Assembly (NCBI RefSeq): GCF_022014495.1
Contig: NZ_JAKLSQ010000034.1
Location: forward strand, 51,747-115,746
Direction of reading: 5' to 3'
DNA length: 64,000 bases
Source of the DNA: Sandaracinobacteroides sayramensis
GTDB lineage: Bacteria > Pseudomonadota > Alphaproteobacteria > Sphingomonadales > Sphingomonadaceae
The first letter of the stretch is position 1. The number at the start of each line of letters is the position of its first letter. Under the pieces are notes generated by a model, which saw only the letters and a list, made by a program, of their open reading frames with translations, had not been told where the DNA came from and searched no databases. Of the stretch, positions 26,786 to 35,688 are shown in pieces. The translations under genes and the position numbers were made by a program.

Positions 26786-26980
26786 GCGGGAGAGTGAGGG
26801 CAAGCCCTCCGCCGAAGGAGCAACCGCCCCCGGAATCTCTCAGGCCAAAGGACCGCAGCGGCGCGTCCCCGAAAAGGGGGAACGGCAGTCTGGAAAGCGC
26901 AGGTTCCTGCCTGCCACCGAAGGGGTAAGCCCGGCCGCCTGGCGGGGTGAAAGCTCTCAGGTCTCGTGACAGGCGGGGGC
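26786..26980 (+). promoter_or_regulatory. Tandem glycine riboswitch
   Basis: Two glycine aptamers in series. The first has GCGGGAGAG (26786-26794), GCCGAAGGAGCAA (26811-26823) and ATCTCTCAGGCCAAAGGACCG (26835-26855). The second has TCTGGAAAG (26889-26897), CACCGAAGGGGTAAGCC (about 26915-26931) and GAAAGCTCTCAGGT followed by GACAGGCGGGG (up to about 26977). These are the conserved joining regions of the gcvT RNA motif. It precedes gcvT by about 60 bp and would turn on glycine cleavage genes when glycine is abundant. Confidence 0.93.
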
Positions 26981-27039
26981 GGGCGACAAGGGCCTTCGCG
27001 GGGAGGGCTGCGTTCGCGTCACGGGGAAAGGCTGCCGCC

Positions 27040-28173
27040 ATGGCCGATTGCGACGTTACGGGCCTGAAGACATTGCCGCTGGATGCGCTGCACCGGGAAC
27101 TGGGCGGGCGGATGGTGCCGTTCGCCGGCTATGCGATGCCGGTGCAATATCCGTCCGGCGTGATGGCCGAGCATCTGTGGACCCGCGAAAGCGCCGGCCT
27201 GTTCGACGTCAGCCACATGGGCCAGTTGACGCTGGAGGGCGAGGGCGCCGCGCAATGGCTGGAGACGATCGCGCCGGGGGATTTCCTGGCGCTGGCGCCC
27301 GGCCGGATGCGCTATTCGCTGCTGCTGGCGGACGATGGCGGCATATTGGACGACCTGATGGTCACCAGCACCGGCCGCTATTTCTATCTGGTGGTGAACG
27401 GCGCCACGAAGCAGGGCGACATCGCCCATATGTGCGCGCGGCTGCCGGCCGGGCTGGTGCTGACGCATCTGGAGCATTTCGCGCTGCTGGCGCTGCAAGG
27501 CCCGAAGGCGGTGGAGGTGATGCTGCGGCTGGGCGTGAAGCCCGAAGGGGCGGATATTCCCACCATCGAGGCGATGAAGTTCATGACCGCCGGGCCCTAT
27601 CTGTGGGGCGATGTGCGGCTGGGCGTCAGCCGTTCGGGCTACACCGGCGAGGACGGCTATGAGATTTCGCTGCCCGCCGGCGACGCGCGGGCGTTCGCCG
27701 AGGCGCTGCTCGCCGATCCGGCGGTGAAGCCCATTGGGCTGGGCGCACGGGATTCGCTGCGGCTGGAAGCGGGTCTGCCGCTCTATGGCCATGACCTGAC
27801 GCCGGAGATCGAGCCGGTGGAAGCCGGGCTGGGCTTCGCCGTCTCCAAGCGCCGTAAGGCCGAAGGCGGCTTCCCCGGCGCGGAGCGCATCCTGAAGGCG
27901 CTGGCGGACGGCCCGGCGCGGAAGCGTGTGGGGCTGAAGCTGGATGGTCGCCAGCCGGCGCGCGAGGGGGCGGAGCTGTTTTCGGGCGGCGAGAAGCTGG
28001 GGGTGGTGACGAGCGGCGGCTTCGCCCCCTCGGTCGGCGCGCCCATTGCCATGGGCTATGTGCCGGCGGCCTTCGCCGCCGAGGGAACGGCGCTGGAAAT
28101 CGAGGTTCGGGGCAAGAGGCTCGGCGCCACCGTGGTGCCGACGCCCTTCCACCAGAAGAATTACGTCCGCTGA
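27040..28173 (+). CDS. gcvT: Glycine cleavage system T protein (aminomethyltransferase)
   Basis: Transfers the methylene group from lipoyl-bound aminomethyl to tetrahydrofolate and releases ammonia. The 377-residue protein shows LPLDALHRELGGRMVPFAGYAMPVQY at the N-terminus, LFDVSHMGQ, RSGYTGEDGYEIS and GARDSLRLEAGLPLYGHD. The ATG at 27040 fits the family start; the open frame continues back into the riboswitch but that part is not protein. It is the first gene of the riboswitch-controlled operon gcvT-gcvH-methyltransferase-gcvPA-gcvPB. Confidence 0.96.
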   Translation: MADCDVTGLKTLPLDALHRELGGRMVPFAGYAMPVQYPSGVMAEHLWTRESAGLFDVSHMGQLTLEGEGAAQWLETIAPGDFLALAPGRMRYSLLLADDGGILDDLMVTSTGRYFYLVVNGATKQGDIAHMCARLPAGLVLTHLEHFALLALQGPKAVEVMLRLGVKPEGADIPTIEAMKFMTAGPYLWGDVRLGVSRSGYTGEDGYEISLPAGDARAFAEALLADPAVKPIGLGARDSLRLEAGLPLYGHDLTPEIEPVEAGLGFAVSKRRKAEGGFPGAERILKALADGPARKRVGLKLDGRQPAREGAELFSGGEKLGVVTSGGFAPSVGAPIAMGYVPAAFAAEGTALEIEVRGKRLGATVVPTPFHQKNYVR

Positions 28174-28183
28174 GGAGAGGGTT

Positions 28184-28552
28184 ATGCGTTACTATTCCAA
28201 GGACCATGAGTGGATCGAAGTGGTGGGCGACGTCGTGACCGTCGGCATCACCGATTATGCCCAGGGGCAGTTGGGCGATGTGGTGTTCGTGGAGTTGCCC
28301 GCCGCCGGCACCGAGGTCGAAGCCGGCAAGGAAGCCGCCGTCGTCGAAAGCGTGAAGGCGGCGAGCGAGGTGTTCGCGCCGGTTTCGGGCACCATCATCG
28401 AGGCCAATGCGGCGCTGGAGGCGACTCCCGATCTGGTGAATTCCGCGCCCGAGGGGGACGGCTGGTTCTTCAAGCTCAATCTTTCCAATCCGGGCGAACT
28501 GGAAGGCCTGCTGGACGAGGCCGGCTACAAGGCGTTCGTCGAGACGCTTTGA
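28184..28552 (+). CDS. gcvH: Glycine cleavage system H protein (lipoyl carrier)
   Basis: Lipoylated shuttle protein of 122 residues with the start MRYYSKDHEWIEV and the lipoylation site Lys58 in VVESVKAASEVFAP. It carries the aminomethyl intermediate between P, T and L proteins. GAGGAGAGGG lies just upstream of ATG 28184; the longer frame into gcvT is a shadow. It lies 10 bp after gcvT. Confidence 0.97.
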   Translation: MRYYSKDHEWIEVVGDVVTVGITDYAQGQLGDVVFVELPAAGTEVEAGKEAAVVESVKAASEVFAPVSGTIIEANAALEATPDLVNSAPEGDGWFFKLNLSNPGELEGLLDEAGYKAFVETL

Positions 28553-28556
28553 TCCG

Positions 28557-29306
28557 ATGGGTTGGAACGCCACCGACTATGCCGCCAACGCCGGCTTCGT
28601 GCCGGCGCTCGGCGCGCCGGCGCTGGAGTTGCTAGCGCCGCGGGCGGGGGAGGCGATCCTCGACCTCGGCTGCGGCGACGGGGTGCTGACGAAGCGCCTC
28701 GCCGAAAGCGGCGCCGAGGTGCTGGGCGTGGACAGTTCCGGGCCGATGCTGGCGGCGGCGCGGGCGCTGGGGCTGAAGGTGGAAGTGGCCGACGGGCAGG
28801 CGCTGCCGTTCGACGCTCGCTTCGACGCGGTTTTCAGCAACGCGGCGCTGCACTGGATGCCGAGGCAGCGGGCGGTGGCCGGAGGCGTGTTCCGGGCGCT
28901 GAAGCCCGGCGGCCGCTATGTCGGCGAATGCGGCGGCTTCATGAACATCGCCGCCATCCGCACCGCCCTGCGCGCGGTGCTGAAGGCGCATGGCTACAGC
29001 CCGGAATCGGGCGGCGGGCAGACCTATCTGACGGCGGAGGCCTTCACCCATATCCACGAAGCGGCGGGCTTCGAGGCGGTGGAAGCGCGGATCATCGCCC
29101 GCCCGACGCCGCTGCCCACGGGGATTCGCGGCTGGCTGAAGACCTTCCGCGCCGGCTTCCTGGACGAGGCCGGCGTGCCGGAAGCCGCCCGCGCGCGAAT
29201 CGTCGAGGAAATCGAGGCCCTGCTGGAGCCGGTGCTGAACGACGGCGCCGGCAACTGGAAGGCCGATTATGTGCGCCTGCGCTGGCAGGCGAAGAAGCCG
29301 CTTTAG
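28557..29306 (+). CDS. Class I SAM-dependent methyltransferase embedded in the gcv operon
   Basis: A 249-residue methyltransferase with motif I ILDLGCGDGVLTKRLAESG, VLGVDSSGPML, and FDAVFSNAALHWMP, similar to the trans-aconitate/UbiE-like group. It lies 4 bp after gcvH and 9 bp before gcvPA, so it is surely in the operon, and presumably under glycine control. It is not a known part of the glycine cleavage complex. The substrate is unknown; glycine itself, or toxic methyl acceptors, are only speculation. Confidence 0.85.
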   Translation: MGWNATDYAANAGFVPALGAPALELLAPRAGEAILDLGCGDGVLTKRLAESGAEVLGVDSSGPMLAAARALGLKVEVADGQALPFDARFDAVFSNAALHWMPRQRAVAGGVFRALKPGGRYVGECGGFMNIAAIRTALRAVLKAHGYSPESGGGQTYLTAEAFTHIHEAAGFEAVEARIIARPTPLPTGIRGWLKTFRAGFLDEAGVPEAARARIVEEIEALLEPVLNDGAGNWKADYVRLRWQAKKPL

Positions 29307-29315
29307 GAGCATCGG

Positions 29316-30674
29316 ATGCGCTACCTCCCCCTCACCCCCGAAGACCGGCAGGCGATGCTGGCGAAGATCGGGGTGGACAGCATCGACGATCTGTTCGTCG
29401 ACGTGCCGGCCGAAGCCCGGCTTCCCGGCCCGATCCCCGACCTCGCCGCGCACCAGCCGGAAATGCTGGTGGAGCGCGACCTCACCCGCATGGCCAAGCG
29501 CAACATGGCTGCCGGCGAGCATCCCTTCTTCCTGGGCGCGGGCGCCTATCGCCACCATGTGCCGGCGAGCGTCGACCATCTGATCCAGCGCGGCGAGTTC
29601 CTGACCAGCTACACCCCCTATCAGCCGGAAATCGCGCAGGGGACGCTGCAATATCTGTTCGAATTCCAGACGCAGGTGGCGCGGCTGCTGGGCATGGAGG
29701 TGGCGAACGCCTCCATGTACGATGGCTCCACGGCGATGACCGAGGCCGTCTTCATGGCGCGGCGGATCACCAGGCGCGGCAAGACCATCCTCTCGGCCGG
29801 TGTGCACCCGCATTATGTGCGCGCGGCGGAGACGCTGTGCCGCTTCACCGGCGACCGGCTGGACGTGCGGCCGCCCGAGCCCGCCCGCAGCGATGTGGCG
29901 GAGCTGATCGCCCGGATCGACGACGACACCTCCGCCGTGGTGGTGCAGAACCCCGACGCCTTCGGCCATGTCGCCGACCTGACCGGGCTTGCCGAGGCGG
30001 CGCATGCGAAAGGCGCGCTGCTGATCGTGGTGGTGACGGAAGTGGTGTCGCTCGGCCTCCTGAAGTCGCCCGGAGAGATGGGGGCGGATATCGTCGTGGG
30101 CGAGGGCCAGTCCCTGGGCGTCGGCCTGCTGTTCGGCGGGCCGCATCTTGGGCTTTTCGCCTGCAATTCGAAGCATGTGCGGCAGATGCCGGGCCGCCTC
30201 TGCGGCGAGACGGTGGACGCCGACGGCCGGCGCGGCTTCGTGCTGACGCTTTCCACCCGCGAGCAGCACATCCGCCGCGAGAAGGCGACTTCCAACATCT
30301 GCACCAACTCCGGGCTGATGAGCCTGGCCTTCAGCATCCACATGACGCTGCTGGGCGAAAAGGGGCTGCGGCATCTGGCGGAACTGAACCACGCCCGCGC
30401 CTGCGAAGCCGCCGACAGGCTGGCGGCGGTGCCCGGCGTGGAGATGCTGACGCCGCGCTTCTTCAACGAATTCGCCCTGCGGCTGCCGGTGCCGGCGCGC
30501 AAGGCGGTGCGGGACATGGCGGAAATGGGCGTGCTGGGCGGAGTCAGCGCCGCGCGGCTCTATCCGGGCCAGCCCGATCTTGAGAATGTGCTGCTGGTGG
30601 CCGTGACCGAGACCGCCTCTTCCTCCGACATCGAGGCGCTGGTCCGCGCCCTCCAGCATGTGGTGACGCAATGA
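29316..30674 (+). CDS. gcvPA: Glycine dehydrogenase (decarboxylating) subunit 1
   Basis: N-terminal half of the split P protein, 452 residues. It begins [20 protein letters not shown] and has [17 protein letters not shown] and the [19 protein letters not shown] signature. With gcvPB it forms the heterotetramer that decarboxylates glycine and passes aminomethyl to GcvH. The split form is usual in sphingomonads. The stop overlaps the gcvPB start by four bases. Confidence 0.97.
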   Translation: MRYLPLTPEDRQAMLAKIGVDSIDDLFVDVPAEARLPGPIPDLAAHQPEMLVERDLTRMAKRNMAAGEHPFFLGAGAYRHHVPASVDHLIQRGEFLTSYTPYQPEIAQGTLQYLFEFQTQVARLLGMEVANASMYDGSTAMTEAVFMARRITRRGKTILSAGVHPHYVRAAETLCRFTGDRLDVRPPEPARSDVAELIARIDDDTSAVVVQNPDAFGHVADLTGLAEAAHAKGALLIVVVTEVVSLGLLKSPGEMGADIVVGEGQSLGVGLLFGGPHLGLFACNSKHVRQMPGRLCGETVDADGRRGFVLTLSTREQHIRREKATSNICTNSGLMSLAFSIHMTLLGEKGLRHLAELNHARACEAADRLAAVPGVEMLTPRFFNEFALRLPVPARKAVRDMAEMGVLGGVSAARLYPGQPDLENVLLVAVTETASSSDIEALVRALQHVVTQ

Positions 30675-32236
30675 GCATGATGAGCGAAGGCCGCCCGACC
30701 CAGCCGCTTGCCGGCGCGGGCCATTCCGTGGCCACTTTCACCGGCAACAGGGCGCTGATGCTGGAAGAGCCGCTGATCTTCGAAAGCGGCTCGGCCGAAG
30801 TGACGGGTGTCGATCTGGAGCCGGTGCCGGCCCATGCCTCGCGCCTAGGCGGGCTGGAGCGCAAGGGCGCGATCGGCCTGCCGGGGCTGGCGGAAGGGGA
30901 GGCGGTGCGCCACTACACCCGCCTGTCGCGGCAGAATTACGGGATCGACCTGGGGCTGTTCCCGCTCGGCTCCTGCACGATGAAGCATAATCCGCGCCTC
31001 AATGAGAAGGTGGCGCGGCTGCCGGGCTTCGCCGACGTGCACCCGCTGCAGCCGCAGGACACGGTGCAGGGCGCGCTGGAGCTGATCCATGAATTGGCCG
31101 AATGGTTGAAGGCGCTGACCAACATGCCGGCCGTCGCCATGGCGCCCAAGGCCGGCGCCCATGGCGAGCTTTGCGGGATGCTGGCGATCCGCGCCGCGCA
31201 TGAAGCCCGCGGCGACGCGCGCAGCGTGGTGCTGGTGCCGGAATCGGCGCATGGCACCAACCCGGCGACGGCGGCCTTCTGCGGCTATCGGGTGGAAAGC
31301 ATTCCGGCCGACGCGCGCGGCCGGGTGGACACGGCGGCGCTGCTGGCGCGGCTGGGGCCGGATGTGGCGGCGGTGATGATCACCAACCCCAACACCTGCG
31401 GACTGTTCGAGCCGGACCTGAAGCGCATTTCCGATGCGGTGCACGCCGCCGGCGGCTATGTCTATTGCGACGGCGCCAATTTCAACGCCATCGTCGGCCG
31501 CGTCCGCCCCGGCGATCTCGGCGTCGACGCGATGCACATCAACCTGCACAAGACCTTCAGCACCCCGCACGGCGGCGGCGGGCCGGGTTCCGGGCCGGTG
31601 GTGTTCTCCGAAGCGCTGGCGCCGTTCGCCCCCTTGCCCTTCGTGGTGGAAGAGGGCGGCCGCCTGCATCTGGTGGAAGAGGAAAGCGCCTCGGCCGAAA
31701 ACCATGGGCAGAGCTTCGGGCGCATGTCGGCCTTCCACGGCCAGATGGGCATGTTCGTGCGGGCGCTGGCCTACATCAAGAGCCATGGCGCCGACGGCCT
31801 GCGGCAGGTGGCCGAGGATGCGGTGCTGAACGCCAATTATGTGCTGCGGAGCCTCGACGACCTGCTGTCCGCGCCGTTCGGCGACAGTGGGCCGTGCATG
31901 CACGAGGCGCTGTTCGACGACGGCTTCCTGAAGGACACGGGCGTGACGACGCTGGATGTGGCGAAGGCGCTGATCGACGAGGGCTTCCACCCGATGACCA
32001 TGTATTTCCCGCTGGTGGTGCATGGGGCGATGCTGATCGAGCCGACCGAAACCGAAAGCCGGGCGCGGCTGGACGAGTTCATCGCCTCGCTGCGGGGCCT
32101 TGCCGAAGCGGCGAGGGCGGGGGACGCCGGGCGCTTCCGGACGGCCCCGCATTTCGCGCCGAGGAGCCGCCTCGACGAAACGCGGGCGGCGCGTTCACCG
32201 GTTCTGGCCTGGACTCCTGCGCAGACTGCGGAATAG
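30671..32236 (+). CDS. gcvPB: Glycine dehydrogenase (decarboxylating) subunit 2
   Basis: PLP-binding half of the split P protein, 521 residues. Lys294 in [20 protein letters not shown] is the PLP lysine; [15 protein letters not shown] and [14 protein letters not shown] are also typical. It is coupled to gcvPA by an ATGA overlap and is the last gene of the operon; a hairpin at 32286-32312 follows. Confidence 0.97.
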   Translation: MSMMSEGRPTQPLAGAGHSVATFTGNRALMLEEPLIFESGSAEVTGVDLEPVPAHASRLGGLERKGAIGLPGLAEGEAVRHYTRLSRQNYGIDLGLFPLGSCTMKHNPRLNEKVARLPGFADVHPLQPQDTVQGALELIHELAEWLKALTNMPAVAMAPKAGAHGELCGMLAIRAAHEARGDARSVVLVPESAHGTNPATAAFCGYRVESIPADARGRVDTAALLARLGPDVAAVMITNPNTCGLFEPDLKRISDAVHAAGGYVYCDGANFNAIVGRVRPGDLGVDAMHINLHKTFSTPHGGGGPGSGPVVFSEALAPFAPLPFVVEEGGRLHLVEEESASAENHGQSFGRMSAFHGQMGMFVRALAYIKSHGADGLRQVAEDAVLNANYVLRSLDDLLSAPFGDSGPCMHEALFDDGFLKDTGVTTLDVAKALIDEGFHPMTMYFPLVVHGAMLIEPTETESRARLDEFIASLRGLAEAARAGDAGRFRTAPHFAPRSRLDETRAARSPVLAWTPAQTAE

Positions 32237-32285
32237 GCGCTTCCCTGTTCCGGAACGCCTTTTGCGCCCCTGAAAAGGGGGTGGG

Positions 32286-32312
32286 CGCCACTTGCACGGG
32301 CAGCAAGTGGCG
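32286..32312 (+). terminator. Hairpin after the gcv operon
   Basis: CGCCACTTG (32286-32294) and CAAGTGGCG (32304-32312) form a perfect 9-bp stem with a nine-base loop, 49 bp after the gcvPB stop. There is no T tract, so termination is plausible but not certain. Confidence 0.5.
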
Positions 32313-32442
32313 TGCGTGCGCATTTCGTTAACGAACAGAGAGAGTTGTTAAAAGCGCGTTGCAATTCGATGACTGATTGCTAACCTTTCCGCAGTCGAAA
32401 GCGAGTCTTTCGATCAGGGGTCAATCCAAGCAGGGGCATGTC

Positions 32443-33600
32443 ATGAAAAGGATTGCATTTTTTGCTTTTGCGGCGCTTGCGCCGCTCGCACTGGCTGGCA
32501 CTGCGCAAGCTCAAGTCAAGTTTGCGTCCGGTGCTCGGGACGGTCTGGTCTGGAAAGCTCAGAATGGCATCGTCGGGGTTACTTCGACCGCGACTGCCGA
32601 CGGCGGTGGTGATCCTATCTATTTTGCTAATCAGCCCAAGTATAACGGCGTGGTCACTCTGATCATGCAATATGAAGGCGGCAGCGCCTTCATCTGCACC
32701 GGCACGCTGATCAGCGGCAATTCCATCGCCACGGCCGCGCACTGCGTCTCCGACGGCTATGGCACGAAGGGGCCGGCGCGAGTCCGGGCCTATTTCACGG
32801 ACAGCCTGGATCCCGATCTGATCAGGTTCGATTCGGCCAACGATTTCAACGCTGTGCCCGGCGCCACGGCGATCGACGTCAGCCGCGTCTATGTGAATCC
32901 CGGCTATACGGGGGAAGTGATCGACCAGAATGATATCGCGATCCTGCGCCTTGCCGAAGCCGCGCCGGACTATGCCAAGGTCTATGGCCTTTACAGCGCC
33001 GGCGACCTGACGGGCGAGCAGTTCAATGTGGTCGGCAATGGCCGCCGCTCCGACACGGGTGGCGATGTCGGGGCCAACCTCGGCACCGGGCGGATGCGCC
33101 AGGGCGAGAATATCTATGATTATGCCTGGGGCAATTCGGCGTTCGGCGGCTTCTTCACCGAGATCATCGACGGCGAGAATTTCTTCGGCACCGCCGAGAT
33201 CGAATACAGCTACGTGTCGGACTTCGACAATGGGCTGATCGCCAACGACACCGCCTGCCTCATCGCCTTCGCGGTGACCGGCGGGACGAGCTTCTGCCAG
33301 CAGGGCATAGGCGCGCTGGAAATCGGCGTCGCCGGCGGGGACTCGGGCGGCCCCGGTTTCATCGGCGACCGTCTTGCCTCGATCAACTCCTATGGCGTGA
33401 CCTTCGGACCCAATTTCGGGGATGTCGATGGAAACCTGAACAGCAGCTTCGGCGAATTCTCGGGCTATGTGCCGATCTACATCCACGAGGATTGGATCGG
33501 CGGCGTGGTGCCGGAACCGGCCACCTGGGCGATGATGATCGCCGGCTTCGGCCTTGTGGGCGGCGCGCTGCGCCGCCGCCGGGTTGCGCTCAGCGCCTGA
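32443..33600 (+). CDS. Secreted trypsin-like serine protease with PEP-CTERM tail
   Basis: A 385-residue exported protease. Signal peptide MKRIAFFAFAALAPLALAGTAQA, then an S1-type domain with the triad His in TAAHCV, Asp in QNDIAILRLAE and Ser in AGGDSGGPGF, and the tail VPEPATWAMMIAGFGLVG followed by RRRR. ATG 32443 is the start that gives the signal peptide; the frame extends 22 codons further upstream. The first 200 bp or so of coding DNA are noticeably more AT-rich than neighbouring genes. The tail predicts exosortase-dependent sorting to the envelope. A strong terminator follows. Confidence 0.88.
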   Translation: MKRIAFFAFAALAPLALAGTAQAQVKFASGARDGLVWKAQNGIVGVTSTATADGGGDPIYFANQPKYNGVVTLIMQYEGGSAFICTGTLISGNSIATAAHCVSDGYGTKGPARVRAYFTDSLDPDLIRFDSANDFNAVPGATAIDVSRVYVNPGYTGEVIDQNDIAILRLAEAAPDYAKVYGLYSAGDLTGEQFNVVGNGRRSDTGGDVGANLGTGRMRQGENIYDYAWGNSAFGGFFTEIIDGENFFGTAEIEYSYVSDFDNGLIANDTACLIAFAVTGGTSFCQQGIGALEIGVAGGDSGGPGFIGDRLASINSYGVTFGPNFGDVDGNLNSSFGEFSGYVPIYIHEDWIGGVVPEPATWAMMIAGFGLVGGALRRRRVALSA

Positions 33601-33622
33601 TCCTATCCGGATCGCCTATGGA

Positions 33623-33657
33623 AGGGCCGGTGGCGCAAGCCGCCGGCCCTTTCTTTT
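33623..33657 (+). terminator. Rho-independent terminator of the protease gene
   Basis: AGGGCCGGTGGC (33623-33634) and GCCGCCGGCCCT (33639-33650) pair over 12 bp with one wobble and a GCAA tetraloop, then TTTCTTTT. Confidence 0.92.
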
Positions 33658-33729
33658 GCCGGCGGTCCCATTGCCGGCCGGCTCCGCAATCGCCATCTGA
33701 AGGCCTCTGTCTGCTCTGGAGATGATCGA

Positions 33730-34275
33730 ATGGAAAAGGCGAAGGGCCTCGAAACGGCGGTGCTGGCCGGCGGCTGCTTCTGGTGTGTGGAAGCGATCTT
33801 CGACCGGCTGCGCGGAGTCGAAAGCGTCGAAAGCGGCTATACCGGAGGCCATGTGGAGAATCCCTCCTACAAGCAGGTGTGCGGCGGAGACACCGGCCAT
33901 GCCGAAGCCGTGCGGATTGCCTTCGACCCCGATGCCATTTCCTATGGCGAATTGCTGGACATCTTCCTTGCCACGCACGATCCGACGCAGTTGAACCGCC
34001 AGGGCAATGATGTCGGGCCGCAATATCGCTCGGCGATCTTTCCCCAGTCTCCGGCGCAGGAGGCCGAGGCGAAAGCCGCGATCGCCCGCGCCCAGGCCGA
34101 CTGGCCCGCGCCGCTGGTGACGACCATCGAAGCCGCCGCCTCCTGGTATGTGGCCGAGGATGAGCATCAGGAATATTTCGACCGGGTGGGTGACAGGAAT
34201 CCCTATTGCACGGCGGTGGTCAGCCCGAAGGTCCGGAAATTCATGCAGAAATATGGTGAACGGCTGAAAGGCTGA
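33730..34275 (+). CDS. msrA: Peptide methionine sulfoxide reductase MsrA
   Basis: Repairs methionine-S-sulfoxide in proteins. The 181-residue cytosolic protein carries the GGCFWCVEAIF motif (nucleophile Cys16), GYTGGHVENPSYKQVC, and EDEHQEYFDR near the C-terminus. It stands alone between a terminator and a GANTC-rich promoter region. Confidence 0.95.
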   Translation: MEKAKGLETAVLAGGCFWCVEAIFDRLRGVESVESGYTGGHVENPSYKQVCGGDTGHAEAVRIAFDPDAISYGELLDIFLATHDPTQLNRQGNDVGPQYRSAIFPQSPAQEAEAKAAIARAQADWPAPLVTTIEAAASWYVAEDEHQEYFDRVGDRNPYCTAVVSPKVRKFMQKYGERLKG

Positions 34276-34291
34276 GGCCTTGCTCCAAGGG

Positions 34292-34395
34292 GATTCGGCC
34301 CCCTTTCCTTGACTCCTGCGTGAAGGTTTCGCGCCGGTTCCGCAATCCGTCGCGATTCTGCGGCGATTCGTCACGGATTCGCATCCGCGCGAGTC
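34292..34395. promoter_or_regulatory. Cluster of six GANTC sites before the M23 peptidase gene
   Basis: GANTC pentamers start at 34292, 34311, 34354, 34365, 34376 and 34391, six in 104 bp, three of them exactly 11 bp apart (34354, 34365, 34376). Such clusters mark CcrM/GcrA-controlled promoters in alphaproteobacteria. Control of the downstream cell-wall genes is inferred. Confidence 0.7.
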
Positions 34396-34461
34396 GGTCC
34401 TTGCCCGAGTGCCTGCTAGGCGGCGGCGCAAGCAGGGACATTTCAAGGGGTTCGCTCGCCA

Positions 34462-35688
34462 GTGCCAGCACATGATCGCTGGGGTTTCGCCTCCGGCCGA
34501 TGGAATAATCTGTTTCGCGATCACGAACTCATCGTTCGAACCGATGGGCATGTCCGTTTCCTGCGCCTGAGCGCCAATGTGCAGCGCAAGGCCGCGTTCG
34601 TCGCCGTCTGCTCGCTCAGCGCATGGCTGGCGAGCACCGCGGCGCTTGTGGGCTGGCAGGCCTGGACGAGCTACCAGAACCGCGACATGCAAGCCCGCAC
34701 GCTCGCGGTCGAGAAAGCGGAAGCCCGGGTGGCGGCGGAGCGCCGTTCGGTGGAGCAGATCGCCGACAATCTGGACGACCGGCAGGACCAGCTGGAAACG
34801 CTGTTCAAGCTACACTTCGGAGACGAGCCGAATCCGGACGCGCAGAAGGCCGGGCAGGCGGGAACAGGGCAGGCGGAAGCCGCGCCTCAAGCGCCTGCCG
34901 CCGACGCGCAGACCATGGAAACCGCCGCCGTTGAGGCCGCGCCGCAGATGAGCCAGGTCGCCCGCCTGCAGCAAAGCAGCCTGCGCCAGGAACAGCTTGT
35001 GCGCGCGCTCACGGAAGCGGCGGGCCAGCGCGCCTCGCGCGCGGAAGCGGCGCTGCTGGCGATCGGCCTGAAGGCGAACGGCCGGCCGCAGGGTCGGCTG
35101 GCGCAGGGTGGGCCTTTCCTGCCCTGGCGGTCGAAAGCGAAGGCGCCGCCGGTGGAGGCGGAAGACCCGGCCATGCGCCAGCTGATCGTGGCGCTGGAGC
35201 GCATGGAGCAGATGGAGTCGCTGCTGGTCGCGGTGCCCTCCGGCCGGCCGGCGGACGGCATGGAGCTGACCAGCAGCTTCGGCTATCGCTACGATCCCTT
35301 CAACGGCCAGCGCGCCATGCACGCCGGCATCGATTTCAGGGGGCCGCATGGCAGCCCGATCCGCGCCGCCGCCGCCGGGCGCGTCAGCTTCGTCGGCGTG
35401 AAGAACGGCTATGGCAATGTCGTCGAAATCGACCATGGCCATGGCATAGAGACCCGTTACGCCCACCTGTCGGGTTTCAACGCCCGCGTGGGGCAGACGG
35501 TGCATATGGGGGACATGGTCGCCCGCATGGGCTCGACCGGGCGCTCGACCGGCACGCACCTGCATTTCGAAGTCCGGGTGGATGGCGCCGCCGTCAACCC
35601 CCGCCGTTTCCTGGAGGCCAATCGCGATGTTCTCGAAGTCAAGGCAGACGCCCGCTCAAGGGTCCTCGGGCGTGTCGCAGCCGGCTAG
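34462..35688 (+). CDS. Membrane-anchored M23 (LytM) peptidoglycan endopeptidase
   Basis: A 408-residue protein: a short cytosolic start with ELIVRTDGHVRFLRLS, one membrane helix (about residues 45-68), a periplasmic coiled coil (about 75-130), then an M23 domain near the C-terminus with SSFGYRYDPFNG, ligands His287 and Asp291 in MHAGIDF, and His368 in GTHLHFEV. The metal site is intact, so an active endopeptidase is likely. The only fitting start is GTG 34462 with AAGGGG upstream. It overlaps the bactofilin gene by 62 bp; the M23-bactofilin pair is conserved in many bacteria and acts in cell-shape control. Confidence 0.9.
   Translation: MPAHDRWGFASGRWNNLFRDHELIVRTDGHVRFLRLSANVQRKAAFVAVCSLSAWLASTAALVGWQAWTSYQNRDMQARTLAVEKAEARVAAERRSVEQIADNLDDRQDQLETLFKLHFGDEPNPDAQKAGQAGTGQAEAAPQAPAADAQTMETAAVEAAPQMSQVARLQQSSLRQEQLVRALTEAAGQRASRAEAALLAIGLKANGRPQGRLAQGGPFLPWRSKAKAPPVEAEDPAMRQLIVALERMEQMESLLVAVPSGRPADGMELTSSFGYRYDPFNGQRAMHAGIDFRGPHGSPIRAAAAGRVSFVGVKNGYGNVVEIDHGHGIETRYAHLSGFNARVGQTVHMGDMVARMGSTGRSTGTHLHFEVRVDGAAVNPRRFLEANRDVLEVKADARSRVLGRVAAG

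Noticed and set aside
26718..26969. Small open frame over the riboswitch
   Set aside because: It coincides with the conserved aptamer sequences; the region is RNA structure, not protein.
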